Below are positions 44,580 to 54,036 of a stretch of DNA of 64,000 nucleotides, piece by piece (the stretch's first letter is position 1; each line of letters starts with the position of its first letter). The notes below the pieces were generated by a model that saw only the letters and a list, made by a program, of their open reading frames with translations, was not told the DNA's origin and did not search any database. This stretch comes from Halobacteriovoraceae bacterium. Lineage in GTDB: Bacteria; Bdellovibrionota; Bacteriovoracia; Bacteriovoracales; Bacteriovoracaceae. The stretch lies in the NCBI GenBank assembly GCA_002713145.1, contig PAVS01000019.1, positions 62,001 through 126,000 on the forward strand, written 5' to 3'. Made by a program: the position numbers and the translations under genes.

Positions 44580-45656
44580 TCAATTCACTCGTCTATTTAA
44601 TAAGACAGCAGCCTCATAGTGGTAAGTGCCAGGGAAAAAATCAATAAAATAAATTGCCTCTAGCTGATAATCTTGTATTTCAGGTGAAATATCCCTCAAC
44701 ATCGTTGCGGGATTACAACTTACATAGAGGATTTTTTGAGGTTGAAAATGCTCTACCCACTTACTCAAGTTTTTAAAACCTGAGCGAGGCGGGTCTACGA
44801 TAAAGGTATCAAATGGGTCTTGATGTTTTTGAATAAAACTATCTAAGGAATCGTCTTTAAAGAGATCAAGAGTATAATCTGCTTGGGGATGAGTATCAAT
44901 AGATAGGCATCGAGCTGATTGAATTTTTCGAGTTAAATTACCACTGCCCCCAAATAAATCTAGAATCTTTAAATTTCGCTGAGAAAAAAGATCTTCAATG
45001 GTTTGGATGAGCTGCTCATTCACCTCTTGGTTGACCTGAGAAAAACCGGAAGCTGCATAAGCTTGGTTCCATGTCAGCTGGACGTCGTTATTGATTAAGT
45101 AAAGTTCCAAATGCCCTTTCACTGGCTCTTGAGCCGGAATGATATTCAACCAATGATTATTCTTGGTGAGTTTTTGAATTTTATTTTGAATTTCTGGCAC
45201 CGCCAAAATGCAATTCGTAATAGGGGTAATTTTGTGAGAGTTTCTTTGATGAAAACCTATTATTTTTAATTTTTTATTATAATGAAGCTGAAGACGATTT
45301 CTATAATGATACCTTTTTTTAGAAATCAGATTGATCCAACTGGCTTTTTGAGTGTCAACTTTTTTTAAAAGTCTTTTTAAATTATTTTGTTTGAAGTTTA
45401 ACTCTTCTTCTTTTGAGGTATGTTGATAATGACAGCCAGAGCATTGGGAATAAAAAGGGCACTCAGGCTCGATTCTTATCTGACTTTGATGGGTGAGACT
45501 ATGGAGAGCTCCGAAGTGAACGCCTTTTTTTGATTTGAGCACTTCAAAGGTTCCTTTTTCTCCCGGAAGTGTTTTGGGAATAAAATAAATTTCATCGGAC
45601 TCTTTGAAAACTCCTTGTCCTAGTGGATCAATATGGTCAATTAAAAACTCTTTCAT
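44580..45656 (-). CDS. RlmD/RumA-family RNA m5U methyltransferase
   Basis: Start at the ATG at 45656; an upstream ATG (45698) adds 14 residues that precede the TRAM-like start (GQGVF). 358 residues. The Fe-S cluster Cys motif CPFYSQCSGC (about residues 65-75) and a fourth Cys at TNCILAVPE are present. SAM motif ILDLFGGSGNLTRKI, catalytic DPPRSGF and CNPATMLRD with the nucleophilic Cys complete the fold. Target could be m5U1939 or another 23S/tRNA uridine. The TRAM domain is short. Confidence 0.88.
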   Translation of the reverse strand: MKEFLIDHIDPLGQGVFKESDEIYFIPKTLPGEKGTFEVLKSKKGVHFGALHSLTHQSQIRIEPECPFYSQCSGCHYQHTSKEEELNFKQNNLKRLLKKVDTQKASWINLISKKRYHYRNRLQLHYNKKLKIIGFHQRNSHKITPITNCILAVPEIQNKIQKLTKNNHWLNIIPAQEPVKGHLELYLINNDVQLTWNQAYAASGFSQVNQEVNEQLIQTIEDLFSQRNLKILDLFGGSGNLTRKIQSARCLSIDTHPQADYTLDLFKDDSLDSFIQKHQDPFDTFIVDPPRSGFKNLSKWVEHFQPQKILYVSCNPATMLRDISPEIQDYQLEAIYFIDFFPGTYHYEAAVLLNRRVN

Positions 45657-45675
45657 ATGCGTCAAATTTGCTCTG

Positions 45676-45705
45676 TTGAGTGAAATACCTAAAATCACGT
45701 AAAAT
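45676..45705 (+). promoter_or_regulatory. Candidate promoter of trkH-like gene
   Basis: TTGAGT (45676-45681), 18-base spacer, TAAAAT (45700-45705). Transcription would start at about 45712-45717, at the ATG itself, so the message may be leaderless; no SD lies before the ATG, only TATAAT. Confidence 0.45.
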
Positions 45706-45716
45706 ATACTTATAAT

Positions 45717-47453
45717 ATGAATAAGTTATATCACAAATTGCCCTTTATCCTAGAGCTGTTTATTAATGGCTTTTTTATCTTTTTGTATTCTTTCTACAAG
45801 GCCAATAAATTTGCGTCTAGTTTTATAGACCCGGAGATCATTGAAAGCACTTTGCATCTCTTGAAATATTTTGCCCCAGTTGTGATTATGATTGTGATTG
45901 TAAGCAATTATTTACGCTCGCAAAATATAGATGAATTTATAAGAAAGTATATTTTCTCATTTGTTTGTATTGTGCCCATACTCATCACTCTGGGTGATAT
46001 TCAATTTACCTTTTGGTTGTCAGCAGTTCATCTATTTTCTTCAGTTCTCTCTTTGTATGAAGGGGCTCAAGAGCACTTGGTTGTTAAGCAGAAAGAGAAA
46101 AAGCTTAAAACATCCGTGTTAGATAAGATTAAGCTCGCTCCAGCTCAAATTGTTATTCTTTCCTTTTCGATTATTATCATCTTAGGAACGCTGCTATTAT
46201 CTCTTCCCATCTCGAGTGTGGAGGGAAAATCTATTGGTTTTATAGACGCTTTTTTTATGGCCACTTCAGCCACTTGTGTGACGGGTCTCTCGACTCTCTC
46301 ATTGGCCGATAACTTTAGCTTTGTGGGACAAATTGTTATCTTAATTCTCATTCAAATTGGTGGGTTAGGATATATGACTCTTTACTCATCCATGACGATT
46401 CTTTTAGGAAAATCTCTGGCTGTAAGAGATCAGGTTCTGATGCAGGATCTACTGGATATTAATTCATTTGAAGATTTAGTGAATATGATTAAAAGTATCA
46501 TTAAATACACTCTCGTTATTGAACTCATTGGAGCAGTGATACTTTCCATTGCTTTTAGTTTTCAAGGTCAAGAGTTCTCGCAAGCGCTCTACTATGGAAT
46601 CTATCATAGTGTTTCTGCCTTTTGTAACGCGGGTTTTGCTCTTTTTAATAACTCTTTTGAGGACTATGCTGTCAGTCCTCTCATTCATGGAACGATTAGC
46701 TGTTTAATTATATTAGGTGGGCTAGGATTTATTGTTCTCAAGGAACTAGAATACATTATTCGCAACCGAAGAAAACTCGTGAATTTATCTGTTCACTCAA
46801 AAGTGGTTTTAACGGTCAATTTATCTTTGATTGTTTTTGTGGCGCTTTATTTCTTTTTTAGTGAATACTTACACGCCCTCACAAGTTACACACTTTGGGA
46901 ACAAATTCAGCTTTCTCTTTTTCAATCGATTACCGCTAGAACTGCAGGCTTTAATACGATAAGTTTTAATGCCCTTCATCCCCATACCGTTTATTTAGTG
47001 TGTTTGGTGATGTTTATTGGAGCAAGTCCTGGTTCAACCGGAGGGGGAATAAAAACCACTACTTTTGCTATCCTTTTTCAAAGTGTCAAAGCTACTCTTA
47101 GAGGAAAAGATAAAGTGGAGTTCTTTGACCGGACAGTACCCAATATTATTGTTGTGCGTGCGATTGCTATTATTGTGATCTCACTTATCTTGGTGAGCTT
47201 TTTTATATTACTTATGATGCGTATAGAGCCGGAGCATGATTTTCTTTCTGTCTTTTTTGAAGTTGTCAGTGCCTTCGCAACGGTAGGATTATCTCTGGGA
47301 ATAACCCCGTATTTAAGTGCGGGAGGGAAGTTAACTATAATATTAATAATGTTTATTGGAAGAGTGGGACCATTAACACTCTTTTTAGCTATTGCTCAAA
47401 AAAATGACTCTGGAAATGTTGATTACCCAGAGGGAAGAGTAATGATAGGATAA
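45717..47453 (+). CDS. TrkH/KtrB-family potassium transporter
   Basis: 578 residues; the pore-forming subunit of K+ uptake in the inner membrane. It has four pore loops: ATCVTGLSTL, SAFCNAGFAL, TARTAGFNTI and FATVGLSLG, each with the conserved Gly that forms the selectivity filter. SPGSTGGGIKTTTF is a family block. An N-terminal ~130 residues add extra membrane segments, so the protein is longer than KtrB (about 450) and closer to the longer TrkH-type family members. Three bases before the TrkA gene; together they make an uptake system. Confidence 0.93.
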   Translation: MNKLYHKLPFILELFINGFFIFLYSFYKANKFASSFIDPEIIESTLHLLKYFAPVVIMIVIVSNYLRSQNIDEFIRKYIFSFVCIVPILITLGDIQFTFWLSAVHLFSSVLSLYEGAQEHLVVKQKEKKLKTSVLDKIKLAPAQIVILSFSIIIILGTLLLSLPISSVEGKSIGFIDAFFMATSATCVTGLSTLSLADNFSFVGQIVILILIQIGGLGYMTLYSSMTILLGKSLAVRDQVLMQDLLDINSFEDLVNMIKSIIKYTLVIELIGAVILSIAFSFQGQEFSQALYYGIYHSVSAFCNAGFALFNNSFEDYAVSPLIHGTISCLIILGGLGFIVLKELEYIIRNRRKLVNLSVHSKVVLTVNLSLIVFVALYFFFSEYLHALTSYTLWEQIQLSLFQSITARTAGFNTISFNALHPHTVYLVCLVMFIGASPGSTGGGIKTTTFAILFQSVKATLRGKDKVEFFDRTVPNIIVVRAIAIIVISLILVSFFILLMMRIEPEHDFLSVFFEVVSAFATVGLSLGITPYLSAGGKLTIILIMFIGRVGPLTLFLAIAQKNDSGNVDYPEGRVMIG

Positions 47454-47456
47454 ATT

Positions 47457-48152
47457 ATGATTGTAACAGTAATTGGACTTGGGACATTTGGTGCTAAAAC
47501 CGCAACAAGGCTTTTTGAAAAAGGCGCGGAAGTGATTGCTATTGATAATGACAGTGAACTGGTGGATAAAATTAAAGACCGAGTTACCCATGCGGTATGC
47601 ATCGATGTGACCGATGAGAAATCTGTGCGCTCTACCAATATTTCTGATGTTGACGTGGCGATTATTGCTATTGGAGATAATATTGAGACCAGTATATTGG
47701 CGGTGGCGATGCTTAGAAAATTAGGGGTGGGAAAAATTATAGCCAGAGCTACCAACCAGCTTCATGAACATGTTTTAAGAGAAATTGGAGCTTCCGAAAT
47801 ACTTAAAGTAGAAGAAGAAATGGGGGAGATTGTTTCTAGTAAAATAGTCGCCCCTCACGTTTTACAGCGTTATAATTTTGCTGCCGGCTACTCAATTGTT
47901 GAGTTAAAATTAGGGAAAAAATTTGAAGGAAAGACTTTGGTTGAGTCACAGATTCGTCAGAACTACTCATTGAATATTGTGGCCCTTCAAAAAAGGGTTC
48001 CCTTTATTACTGAAGACGGAAAATCCGCCTTTCGTGTAGAGATTAATGACAGTCCTCTGCCTATGGATGTGATAGAGGCGGATGATGTTGTGGTGCTCGT
48101 TGGCTCAGAGAAAAACTTTGATAGATTATTTTCAGAATTATCTGAAACATAA
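47457..48152 (+). CDS. TrkA/KtrA potassium-channel regulatory subunit
   Basis: 231 residues: RCK-N Rossmann domain starting VTVIGLGTFGAKTATRLFE, with acidic NAD/ATP site residues in AIDNDSEL, then RCK-C (about 140-225). It forms a cytoplasmic ring that gates the TrkH/KtrB pore. Single RCK-N/RCK-C unit as in KtrA, not the duplicated TrkA of E. coli. Ten bases before the HAMP-PAS gene. Confidence 0.93.
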   Translation: MIVTVIGLGTFGAKTATRLFEKGAEVIAIDNDSELVDKIKDRVTHAVCIDVTDEKSVRSTNISDVDVAIIAIGDNIETSILAVAMLRKLGVGKIIARATNQLHEHVLREIGASEILKVEEEMGEIVSSKIVAPHVLQRYNFAAGYSIVELKLGKKFEGKTLVESQIRQNYSLNIVALQKRVPFITEDGKSAFRVEINDSPLPMDVIEADDVVVLVGSEKNFDRLFSELSET

Positions 48153-48161
48153 AGGTTAGAT

Positions 48162-49343
48162 ATGAATTTGTCGTTAAAAAGAAGAATTGCTGCGAGTTTT
48201 GCTTTCGCAAACGTGATGGTGCTCCTTATTGGTTTTACCGTTTTTTATTATTTAAACTCACTGAATAAGCAAATCGTTAGTATCACATCTAACACCAATC
48301 AAATAAGTCTTTTAACCGATGAAATTAGAATTTCGGCTGTTTCGATTCTTAAGATGCAGAAAAAAATTCTCACTCAAAGTGCTAAAGAAAAAGATCTCGA
48401 TAATCTCAATGCACTTCTTAATAGTTTTCACTCTCAATTGAAAAATCTCGATGACTTCTATACCGAAGTCCAAATCAAATCGATCATCTCAAAGATGATT
48501 GGCTATGTTGATGCTCTAAAAACATTACTGAGTAAAGTTTCTTTAAAAAATACTCGGGATAACGGAGGGGTTTCGGCCATAGGAGAGTTGGCGGACAAAA
48601 TTCTGGAAGCTTTCTCTGAATTTCAAGACATTCAGTACTATCAAAATGTTAAAAGAGATAAAGAACTCGAAGATATTATAGGTGATACCAGAAGGTATAT
48701 GTTGATTGTTCTCATCATTACTTTTTTATTTACGATCTTACTCAGTCTGGTGATTCCTGGAAAAATAGCGCTGCCGTTTAAAAAAATCAATGATGCGGTC
48801 AGAGAGCTGCAAGATTGTAATTTTGATGTCTCTATTTATTACGATCAAGACGATGAAATTGGAGAACTTGCTAGGGAACTCAATAAGATGATTTTTAGCA
48901 TGAAAAATTTTGAAGAGCTTAGAACAGATCGAATTTCAGTTGAGCACAGAAAATTTGATATTCTGGCCAATATGATTAAAAAGAATGTTCTTATCGCCAA
49001 CGCTCAAGGGGAGCTGATTTATTTAAACAATAAACTCTATACCACTTTAAATTTAGATACAGACTCGGTGCTCAATAAAAATATCAACGATACACGTATT
49101 CCTGAGTCAATTAAAGCGGCTTATGACTTGGCACTCAAACGTCGTTCAAAAATTGAAAATGCTGAGATCAGTATTAAAGAGGTCAAGAAATACGATGAGG
49201 TCAATGAAGAAACCGGAGAAACAGAACATCGAGAAGAAGAAGAGGTGGTTTTTGAGGGTTACGCTAACGTAATCCCTATTAGGGCCAAGGAATCTTCACT
49301 AGACTACTATCTTATGGTTATTTCGAGCGAAGCCTTTAGTTAA
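48162..49343 (+). CDS. HAMP-PAS membrane sensor without output domain
   Basis: 393 residues: membrane segment ~10-31, a helical periplasmic sensor ~32-178, second membrane segment ~179-202, HAMP ~202-255 (PGKIALPFKKINDAVRELQ, EIGELARELNKM), and a PAS-like domain ~268-390 (IANAQGELIYLNNKLYTTL). It has no HisKA, HATPase, GGDEF or receiver domain and ends at the PAS, so it may signal by binding a partner. It follows TrkA after nine bases, which suggests a link to potassium or osmotic sensing. Confidence 0.75.
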   Translation: MNLSLKRRIAASFAFANVMVLLIGFTVFYYLNSLNKQIVSITSNTNQISLLTDEIRISAVSILKMQKKILTQSAKEKDLDNLNALLNSFHSQLKNLDDFYTEVQIKSIISKMIGYVDALKTLLSKVSLKNTRDNGGVSAIGELADKILEAFSEFQDIQYYQNVKRDKELEDIIGDTRRYMLIVLIITFLFTILLSLVIPGKIALPFKKINDAVRELQDCNFDVSIYYDQDDEIGELARELNKMIFSMKNFEELRTDRISVEHRKFDILANMIKKNVLIANAQGELIYLNNKLYTTLNLDTDSVLNKNINDTRIPESIKAAYDLALKRRSKIENAEISIKEVKKYDEVNEETGETEHREEEEVVFEGYANVIPIRAKESSLDYYLMVISSEAFS

Positions 49344-49423
49344 TACTGCGCACAATCTTTGCTTTTAGCTTCAATAAGTGATGGTTTTCATGTAATCTTA
49401 GTTTTCTAAAAATAAAGAGAACT

Positions 49424-51223
49424 ATGCAAAATAAATTTATCAGAAATTTTTCTATTATCGCTCATATTGACCACGGAAAATCCACGTTAGCAGATCGACT
49501 TATTCAAGAAACAAACTCTATCACTGATCGAGAAATGAAGGATAGGCTGTTGGATAATATGGACCTGGAAAAAGAACGCGGTATTACCATCAAAGCGCAA
49601 ACAGTTCGTATTGAATATAAGGCTAAAGATGGCAATACTTATTATTTGAACTTAATTGATACTCCAGGCCACGTTGATTTTTCTTATGAAGTTTCAAGAT
49701 CCCTTGCTTCTTGTGAAGGAGCCTTGCTTGTTGTTGATGCTTCTCAAGGTGTCGAAGCTCAAACTTTGGCCAATGTTTATATGGCGCTCGAAAATGATTT
49801 AGAAATACTTCCGGTTCTCAATAAAATAGATCTTCCTCATGCAGACGTGGCTAAAGTCAAAGATGAGATAGAAGAGGTGGTTGGAGTTGAGGCTCAAGAT
49901 GCTCCACTCGTTTCAGCGAAGTCGGGAATTGGTGTTTCAGATCTTCTTGAGAGAATTATTGAATCTTTTCCCGCACCCACTGGTGATAGTGATAATGCCC
50001 TACAGGCCCTTATTTTTGATTCTTGGTTTGATTCTTATCGTGGTGTTGTCGTCCTCGTTAGAGTTTTTGAAGGAACCCTCAAAGTTAAAGATGAAATCTA
50101 TTTTAAACACTCAGATAAAAGTTATGAAATAATTAAACTGGCGATACACAATCCATTTTATAAAGAAGTCAATGAATTAAGTGCCGGTGAAGTTGGGGTT
50201 ATCATCTGCGGGATTAAAACTATCCGCGATGTAAAAATTGGTGACACCATTATTCATAAAAAGAAAAAAGATACACCTTCACTTGCGGGATACGAAGAAG
50301 TTAAACCCATGGTATTCTGCGGAATTTTTCCGGTTGTAAGTGATGAATACGAAGAACTAAAAGAAGCACTTGAAAAACTTGCGCTAAACGATTCCTCTTT
50401 TACTTATGAAGCCGAGACTTCAGGTGCACTAGGACTTGGTTTTCGTTGTGGCTTTCTAGGTCTGCTTCATATGAGTATTATTCAAGAAAGATTGGAGAGA
50501 GAATTCGATCTCAACTTAATCTCAACAGCGCCTTCAGTAAGTTATAAGGTTCTGACCAAATCGGGTGAAGAGATGATGATTGATAATCCATCTGATCTTC
50601 CTGATATGGCCGAGGTTGAATCAATAAGCGAGCCCATGGTGGAGATTTCTATTCATGTTCCTAATGATTATGTGGGTCCAATTATCACTTTATGTGAAAA
50701 AAGAAGAGGGATTCAACAGAACATCAATTATATAACCAAGGAAAGAGTTCAAGTCGTTTATTATCTTCCTTTAAGTGAGATGGTTTTTGATTTTTATGAT
50801 CAACTAAAATCAATCACTAAGGGTTACGCTTCTATGGATTATGAGTTTAAAGATTATATGGTTTCCAAACTGGTTAAGTTAGATATTTTAATTAACACCG
50901 AGCCAGTGGATGCTTTATCACTTATTTGTCACGATTCAACAGCTTATCCTAAGGGAAGGGATCTCTCTCAAAAATTAAGAAAAATTATTGATAGGCAACA
51001 GTTTGATATTGCGATCCAAGCAGCAGTTGGGAATAAAATTATTGCCAGAGAAACCGTTAAGGCATTAAGAAAAAATGTACTTGCTAAGTGTTATGGAGGG
51101 GATGTTTCAAGGAAACGTAAGCTTCTTGAAAAACAAAAAGCAGGTAAGAAAAGAATGAAGATGGTAGGAAATGTTGAAATTCCGCAAGAAGCATTTTTAG
51201 CAGTATTAAAGGTAGATGAGTGA
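49424..51223 (+). CDS. lepA: Elongation factor 4 (LepA) GTPase
   Basis: 599 residues. G1 [10 protein letters not shown]3 [10 protein letters not shown]4 NKIDLP; LepA-specific C-terminus with DYEFKDYM and [20 protein letters not shown]4 acts on stalled or mistranslocated ribosomes at the inner membrane. Family-typical length. The stop TGA overlaps the next ATG (TGATG). Confidence 0.97.
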   Translation: MQNKFIRNFSIIAHIDHGKSTLADRLIQETNSITDREMKDRLLDNMDLEKERGITIKAQTVRIEYKAKDGNTYYLNLIDTPGHVDFSYEVSRSLASCEGALLVVDASQGVEAQTLANVYMALENDLEILPVLNKIDLPHADVAKVKDEIEEVVGVEAQDAPLVSAKSGIGVSDLLERIIESFPAPTGDSDNALQALIFDSWFDSYRGVVVLVRVFEGTLKVKDEIYFKHSDKSYEIIKLAIHNPFYKEVNELSAGEVGVIICGIKTIRDVKIGDTIIHKKKKDTPSLAGYEEVKPMVFCGIFPVVSDEYEELKEALEKLALNDSSFTYEAETSGALGLGFRCGFLGLLHMSIIQERLEREFDLNLISTAPSVSYKVLTKSGEEMMIDNPSDLPDMAEVESISEPMVEISIHVPNDYVGPIITLCEKRRGIQQNINYITKERVQVVYYLPLSEMVFDFYDQLKSITKGYASMDYEFKDYMVSKLVKLDILINTEPVDALSLICHDSTAYPKGRDLSQKLRKIIDRQQFDIAIQAAVGNKIIARETVKALRKNVLAKCYGGDVSRKRKLLEKQKAGKKRMKMVGNVEIPQEAFLAVLKVDE

Positions 51224-51843
51224 TGAACTCTGTTCAAACCCATATAGATAAAATTTTAAATCACTATTCTCAAGACGAGTATTCAAGCGATATGAAGAAA
51301 GCTCTGGATATCTATATTGCTAAGACCGGTCAAATGAACGAAGAGTCTGAGTGGTATGAATCTCGGATGAATAGTTTTAATGATTGGTTTGTATTTAATT
51401 ATAGACGAGATGATGGAACTCGTATCATCGACCAGTATGTTATTGATGAAGGTATTGATGATGATCTCGCCAAGTCTTTTCATAACTTAAATTACTCATT
51501 GTTTTTATTCCAAAAGACGAATTTTAGAAAACAAATTGTCATTAGAGATATACTTCACAATAAAAAAATCATTCTTGATAAAGACAATGATAATATCGGC
51601 TTGTTAGAAGATGACCTTTTTGTTGGACGAGTTATTGAGCTCAACGGTTCACATTATTTATTGAATGGCCTCTGTATATTACCTAGAGAGGTTTACTCGG
51701 CCCTCAAAAAAGAAGCTAAGAAAATCAGAAAACAAAATAATGAAGTGAAAGAACAAGACTTTTTACTTGAGCTGGAAAACTTGAAAACCAAATCTCTTAA
51801 TTATTCTCATATCACATCAGATAAAATTTTTACTTTCGGCTAA
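51223..51843 (+). CDS. Unknown protein coupled to lepA
   Basis: 206 residues starting at the ATG of a TGATG junction with lepA. No signal peptide. The sequence is acidic and contains aromatic-rich segments (YESRMNSFNDWFVFNYRR; ELNGSHYLLNGLC). No family recognised. Translational coupling suggests a cytoplasmic role near translation. It overlaps the convergent flippase-like gene by 14 bases. Confidence 0.65.
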   Translation: MNSVQTHIDKILNHYSQDEYSSDMKKALDIYIAKTGQMNEESEWYESRMNSFNDWFVFNYRRDDGTRIIDQYVIDEGIDDDLAKSFHNLNYSLFLFQKTNFRKQIVIRDILHNKKIILDKDNDNIGLLEDDLFVGRVIELNGSHYLLNGLCILPREVYSALKKEAKKIRKQNNEVKEQDFLLELENLKTKSLNYSHITSDKIFTFG

Positions 51844-52816
51844 TCAGCGGCTTATTCTCACCTTGGTGCAGAATATAAGGAAAGATTCCAGATAAATTCA
51901 TCAAAATGACATAGATAAAATAAACATTAAAGAGATTGGCGCCATTACTTATTCCGATATAAGAAAACAAATTAAGAAAAACAACGTGTCCCACACCTAG
52001 CCCCGCAGGTGCAATGGGAATGGCCATACTGATCATACCCACAGGAAGTATACTGAAAGCATGGTAGAGTTGGAACTCATCACCAATGAGTCCATGAATT
52101 ACATACCAGAAAATAAGAATCGCAACGGCCTGAACAATCATACTTAAAAATAAAACTTTTAAGAGTCTGCCTTTGAGTGAAACAAGATCTCTCCAAACCA
52201 CTTCTAGTTTTTCTAAAAGGGAAGTGAGAAAAGTCATTCTTTTTTTTACAAAGCTTGAGAGCTGAAGAGGAATAGAGTTAAAATTGTAGAGAAAGATGAA
52301 TGCTATGATAACGGCTAGAGAAAGTAGAAAGTTCACATGCACCAAAGATTTTAATTCCTCTGATTGAGCGGCTAAAAAATTATAATAAATAATACAACTG
52401 AGTCCACCTACTAAAATGAGTCCACATAATCCTATTACTCGATCAAGAAGCACAGAACCCAAGAGAAATTTTTTTGATAGTTTTTCATTTTTCTGTTCTA
52501 TATAAAAAATCTTGATGAGATCACCTGTCACTGAACCGGGAAGAACGCTGTTAAAAAAAATGCCTATCCAATTGGCCTTGAAAACATTGAGTAAGTTAAG
52601 AGAAGACTTCGCTTTTGACTCCAAAATATGCTTCCATCGAATGGCCACAATAAATTGATCAAAGAGCATAAATGCTAAGATAAATATAACATTCAAAGGA
52701 TTTTGGAAGCTCTTATAGACCAGCTCCATATCAATCTTGCCTGAATTAACCAACCACAGCACAAGGCCTAGGGCAAAAGCAATTTTTGTACAGTTAATGA
52801 GGACTCTTTTTATCAT
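51830..52816 (-). CDS. Lysylphosphatidylglycerol synthase transmembrane-region (UPF0104) family protein
   Basis: 328 residues with about eight membrane segments. The segments FFNSVLPGSVTGDLIKIFYIEQ and PIAPAGLGVGHVVFLNLFSYIG are characteristic of the LPG_synthase_TM/flippase-like family, which includes MprF N-termini and AglD-type proteins. There is no catalytic MprF synthase domain, so it is probably a lipid or lipid-linked sugar flippase; this is inference. No sugar transferase is adjacent. Confidence 0.85.
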   Translation of the reverse strand: MIKRVLINCTKIAFALGLVLWLVNSGKIDMELVYKSFQNPLNVIFILAFMLFDQFIVAIRWKHILESKAKSSLNLLNVFKANWIGIFFNSVLPGSVTGDLIKIFYIEQKNEKLSKKFLLGSVLLDRVIGLCGLILVGGLSCIIYYNFLAAQSEELKSLVHVNFLLSLAVIIAFIFLYNFNSIPLQLSSFVKKRMTFLTSLLEKLEVVWRDLVSLKGRLLKVLFLSMIVQAVAILIFWYVIHGLIGDEFQLYHAFSILPVGMISMAIPIAPAGLGVGHVVFLNLFSYIGISNGANLFNVYFIYVILMNLSGIFPYILHQGENKPLISRK

Positions 52817-52860
52817 AATATGTATGTTATATATAAGAAGGGAAAAAATATAGGTAATTT

Positions 52861-53673
52861 ATGAAAATATGTCTCATTCAAATATGCTCACAGCTTTATC
52901 CAGAACAAAACATGGCTAAAATTGATCATCTGATCACACAGGCTAAGAATCAGCACTCAGATATTAAGGCGGTTTTTCTGCCTGAAGTTTTTTACTCTAT
53001 GAGTGATGGGTTAAAGCCGACAGAGCATCTTGTCGCTGAAGGAAATAGTCACTATCAGCACATCCAAAAATTAGCTCAAAGACATCAGGTGTATCTGTTA
53101 GGAGGAAGCGCTGCTTACCTCGCAAATGATAAAGTCATGAACCGTAACTTAAATTTTAGTCCTGAGGGTGAGCTGATGAATTACTATGACAAAATTCATT
53201 TGTTTACATTAGACTTAAGTCAATCTGCTGATAAAACCAAATTAGATGAAAGAGATCTTTATAACCCCGGTGATGAATTAAAATTACTCGATTTTGAGGA
53301 GTTCAAACTCGGTCTTACTATTTGTTTTGACCTCAGGTTTCCGGAAATATTTAGAGAGTTATATAAAAAGGGAGCAAACGTTTTTACGGTTTCTTCGGCT
53401 TTTACCAAACCGACCGGCATGGCCCATTGGAAAACACTTGTGCGTGCTCGTGCTATTGAAAATCAATCCTATGTTATCGCTTGTAATCAATGGGGAGAAC
53501 ATAATCCCAAAATGCGCAGCTATGGCCATTCAATGGTCGTTGATCCTTGGGGCGATATTTTGGTTGATATGGGTGAAGGTGAAGATTTTGCGGTGGCAGA
53601 TATTTCAATTGAGCGTGTAAATGAAATTAGGTCACGTATGGACATGACCTCAAGATTTACATATAAGGATTAG
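52861..53673 (+). CDS. Nitrilase-superfamily carbon-nitrogen hydrolase
   Basis: 270 residues. The E-K-C catalytic triad is visible at Glu42 (FLPEVFY), Lys111 (YYDKIHLF) and Cys155 (LTICFDLRFPEI). The motif 'CfDLRFPE' and the 'SAFTKPTG.AHW..L.RARAIENQ' block place it with the Nit/omega-amidase branch, which repairs deaminated glutathione or hydrolyses alpha-keto amides. Which one is unclear. Overlaps the convergent nfu gene by 17 bases. Confidence 0.92.
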   Translation: MKICLIQICSQLYPEQNMAKIDHLITQAKNQHSDIKAVFLPEVFYSMSDGLKPTEHLVAEGNSHYQHIQKLAQRHQVYLLGGSAAYLANDKVMNRNLNFSPEGELMNYYDKIHLFTLDLSQSADKTKLDERDLYNPGDELKLLDFEEFKLGLTICFDLRFPEIFRELYKKGANVFTVSSAFTKPTGMAHWKTLVRARAIENQSYVIACNQWGEHNPKMRSYGHSMVVDPWGDILVDMGEGEDFAVADISIERVNEIRSRMDMTSRFTYKD

Positions 53674-53914
53674 CCCCACCAGCATGATCAGTTAGATCAA
53701 CTAACTCATCAATATACTCTGGGAATTGTCCTTTGAGCATTCTTTCAATTCCATCTTTAAGTGTTGCTGATGAAGATGAGCAACCCTGACAACCACCTGT
53801 GAGTTTTACAAACAGCTTTTTATTATCAAAATCAACCACTTCAATATCTCCCCCATGACTCGCTAGAGCTGGACGGATTTGTTCATCAAGAACTTGTTCT
53901 ATTTTATGGAGCAT
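53657..53914 (-). CDS. nfu: NifU C-terminal-type (Nfu) Fe-S scaffold
   Basis: Start at the ATG at 53914, following AGAGG; an ATG seven codons upstream lacks an SD. 85 residues. IRPALASHGGDIEVVDFD and LTGGCQGCSSSSATLKDGIE are the Nfu signature with the CxxC that holds a 4Fe-4S cluster. It receives clusters for delivery to apoproteins and may work with the cysteine desulfurase at 7 kb. Confidence 0.94.
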   Translation of the reverse strand: MLHKIEQVLDEQIRPALASHGGDIEVVDFDNKKLFVKLTGGCQGCSSSSATLKDGIERMLKGQFPEYIDELVDLTDHAGGANPYM

Positions 53915-54036
53915 AATAAACCTCTTTTTAAGCACTTATAAAAGATTACTGCTCATTTGTCACTCTTTCATCCCAAAATCTAAGTTTTATTGAACTTTAA
54001 GTTTGAGTTTTCAGTGAGTTAGAAAGTTTTATCAAA

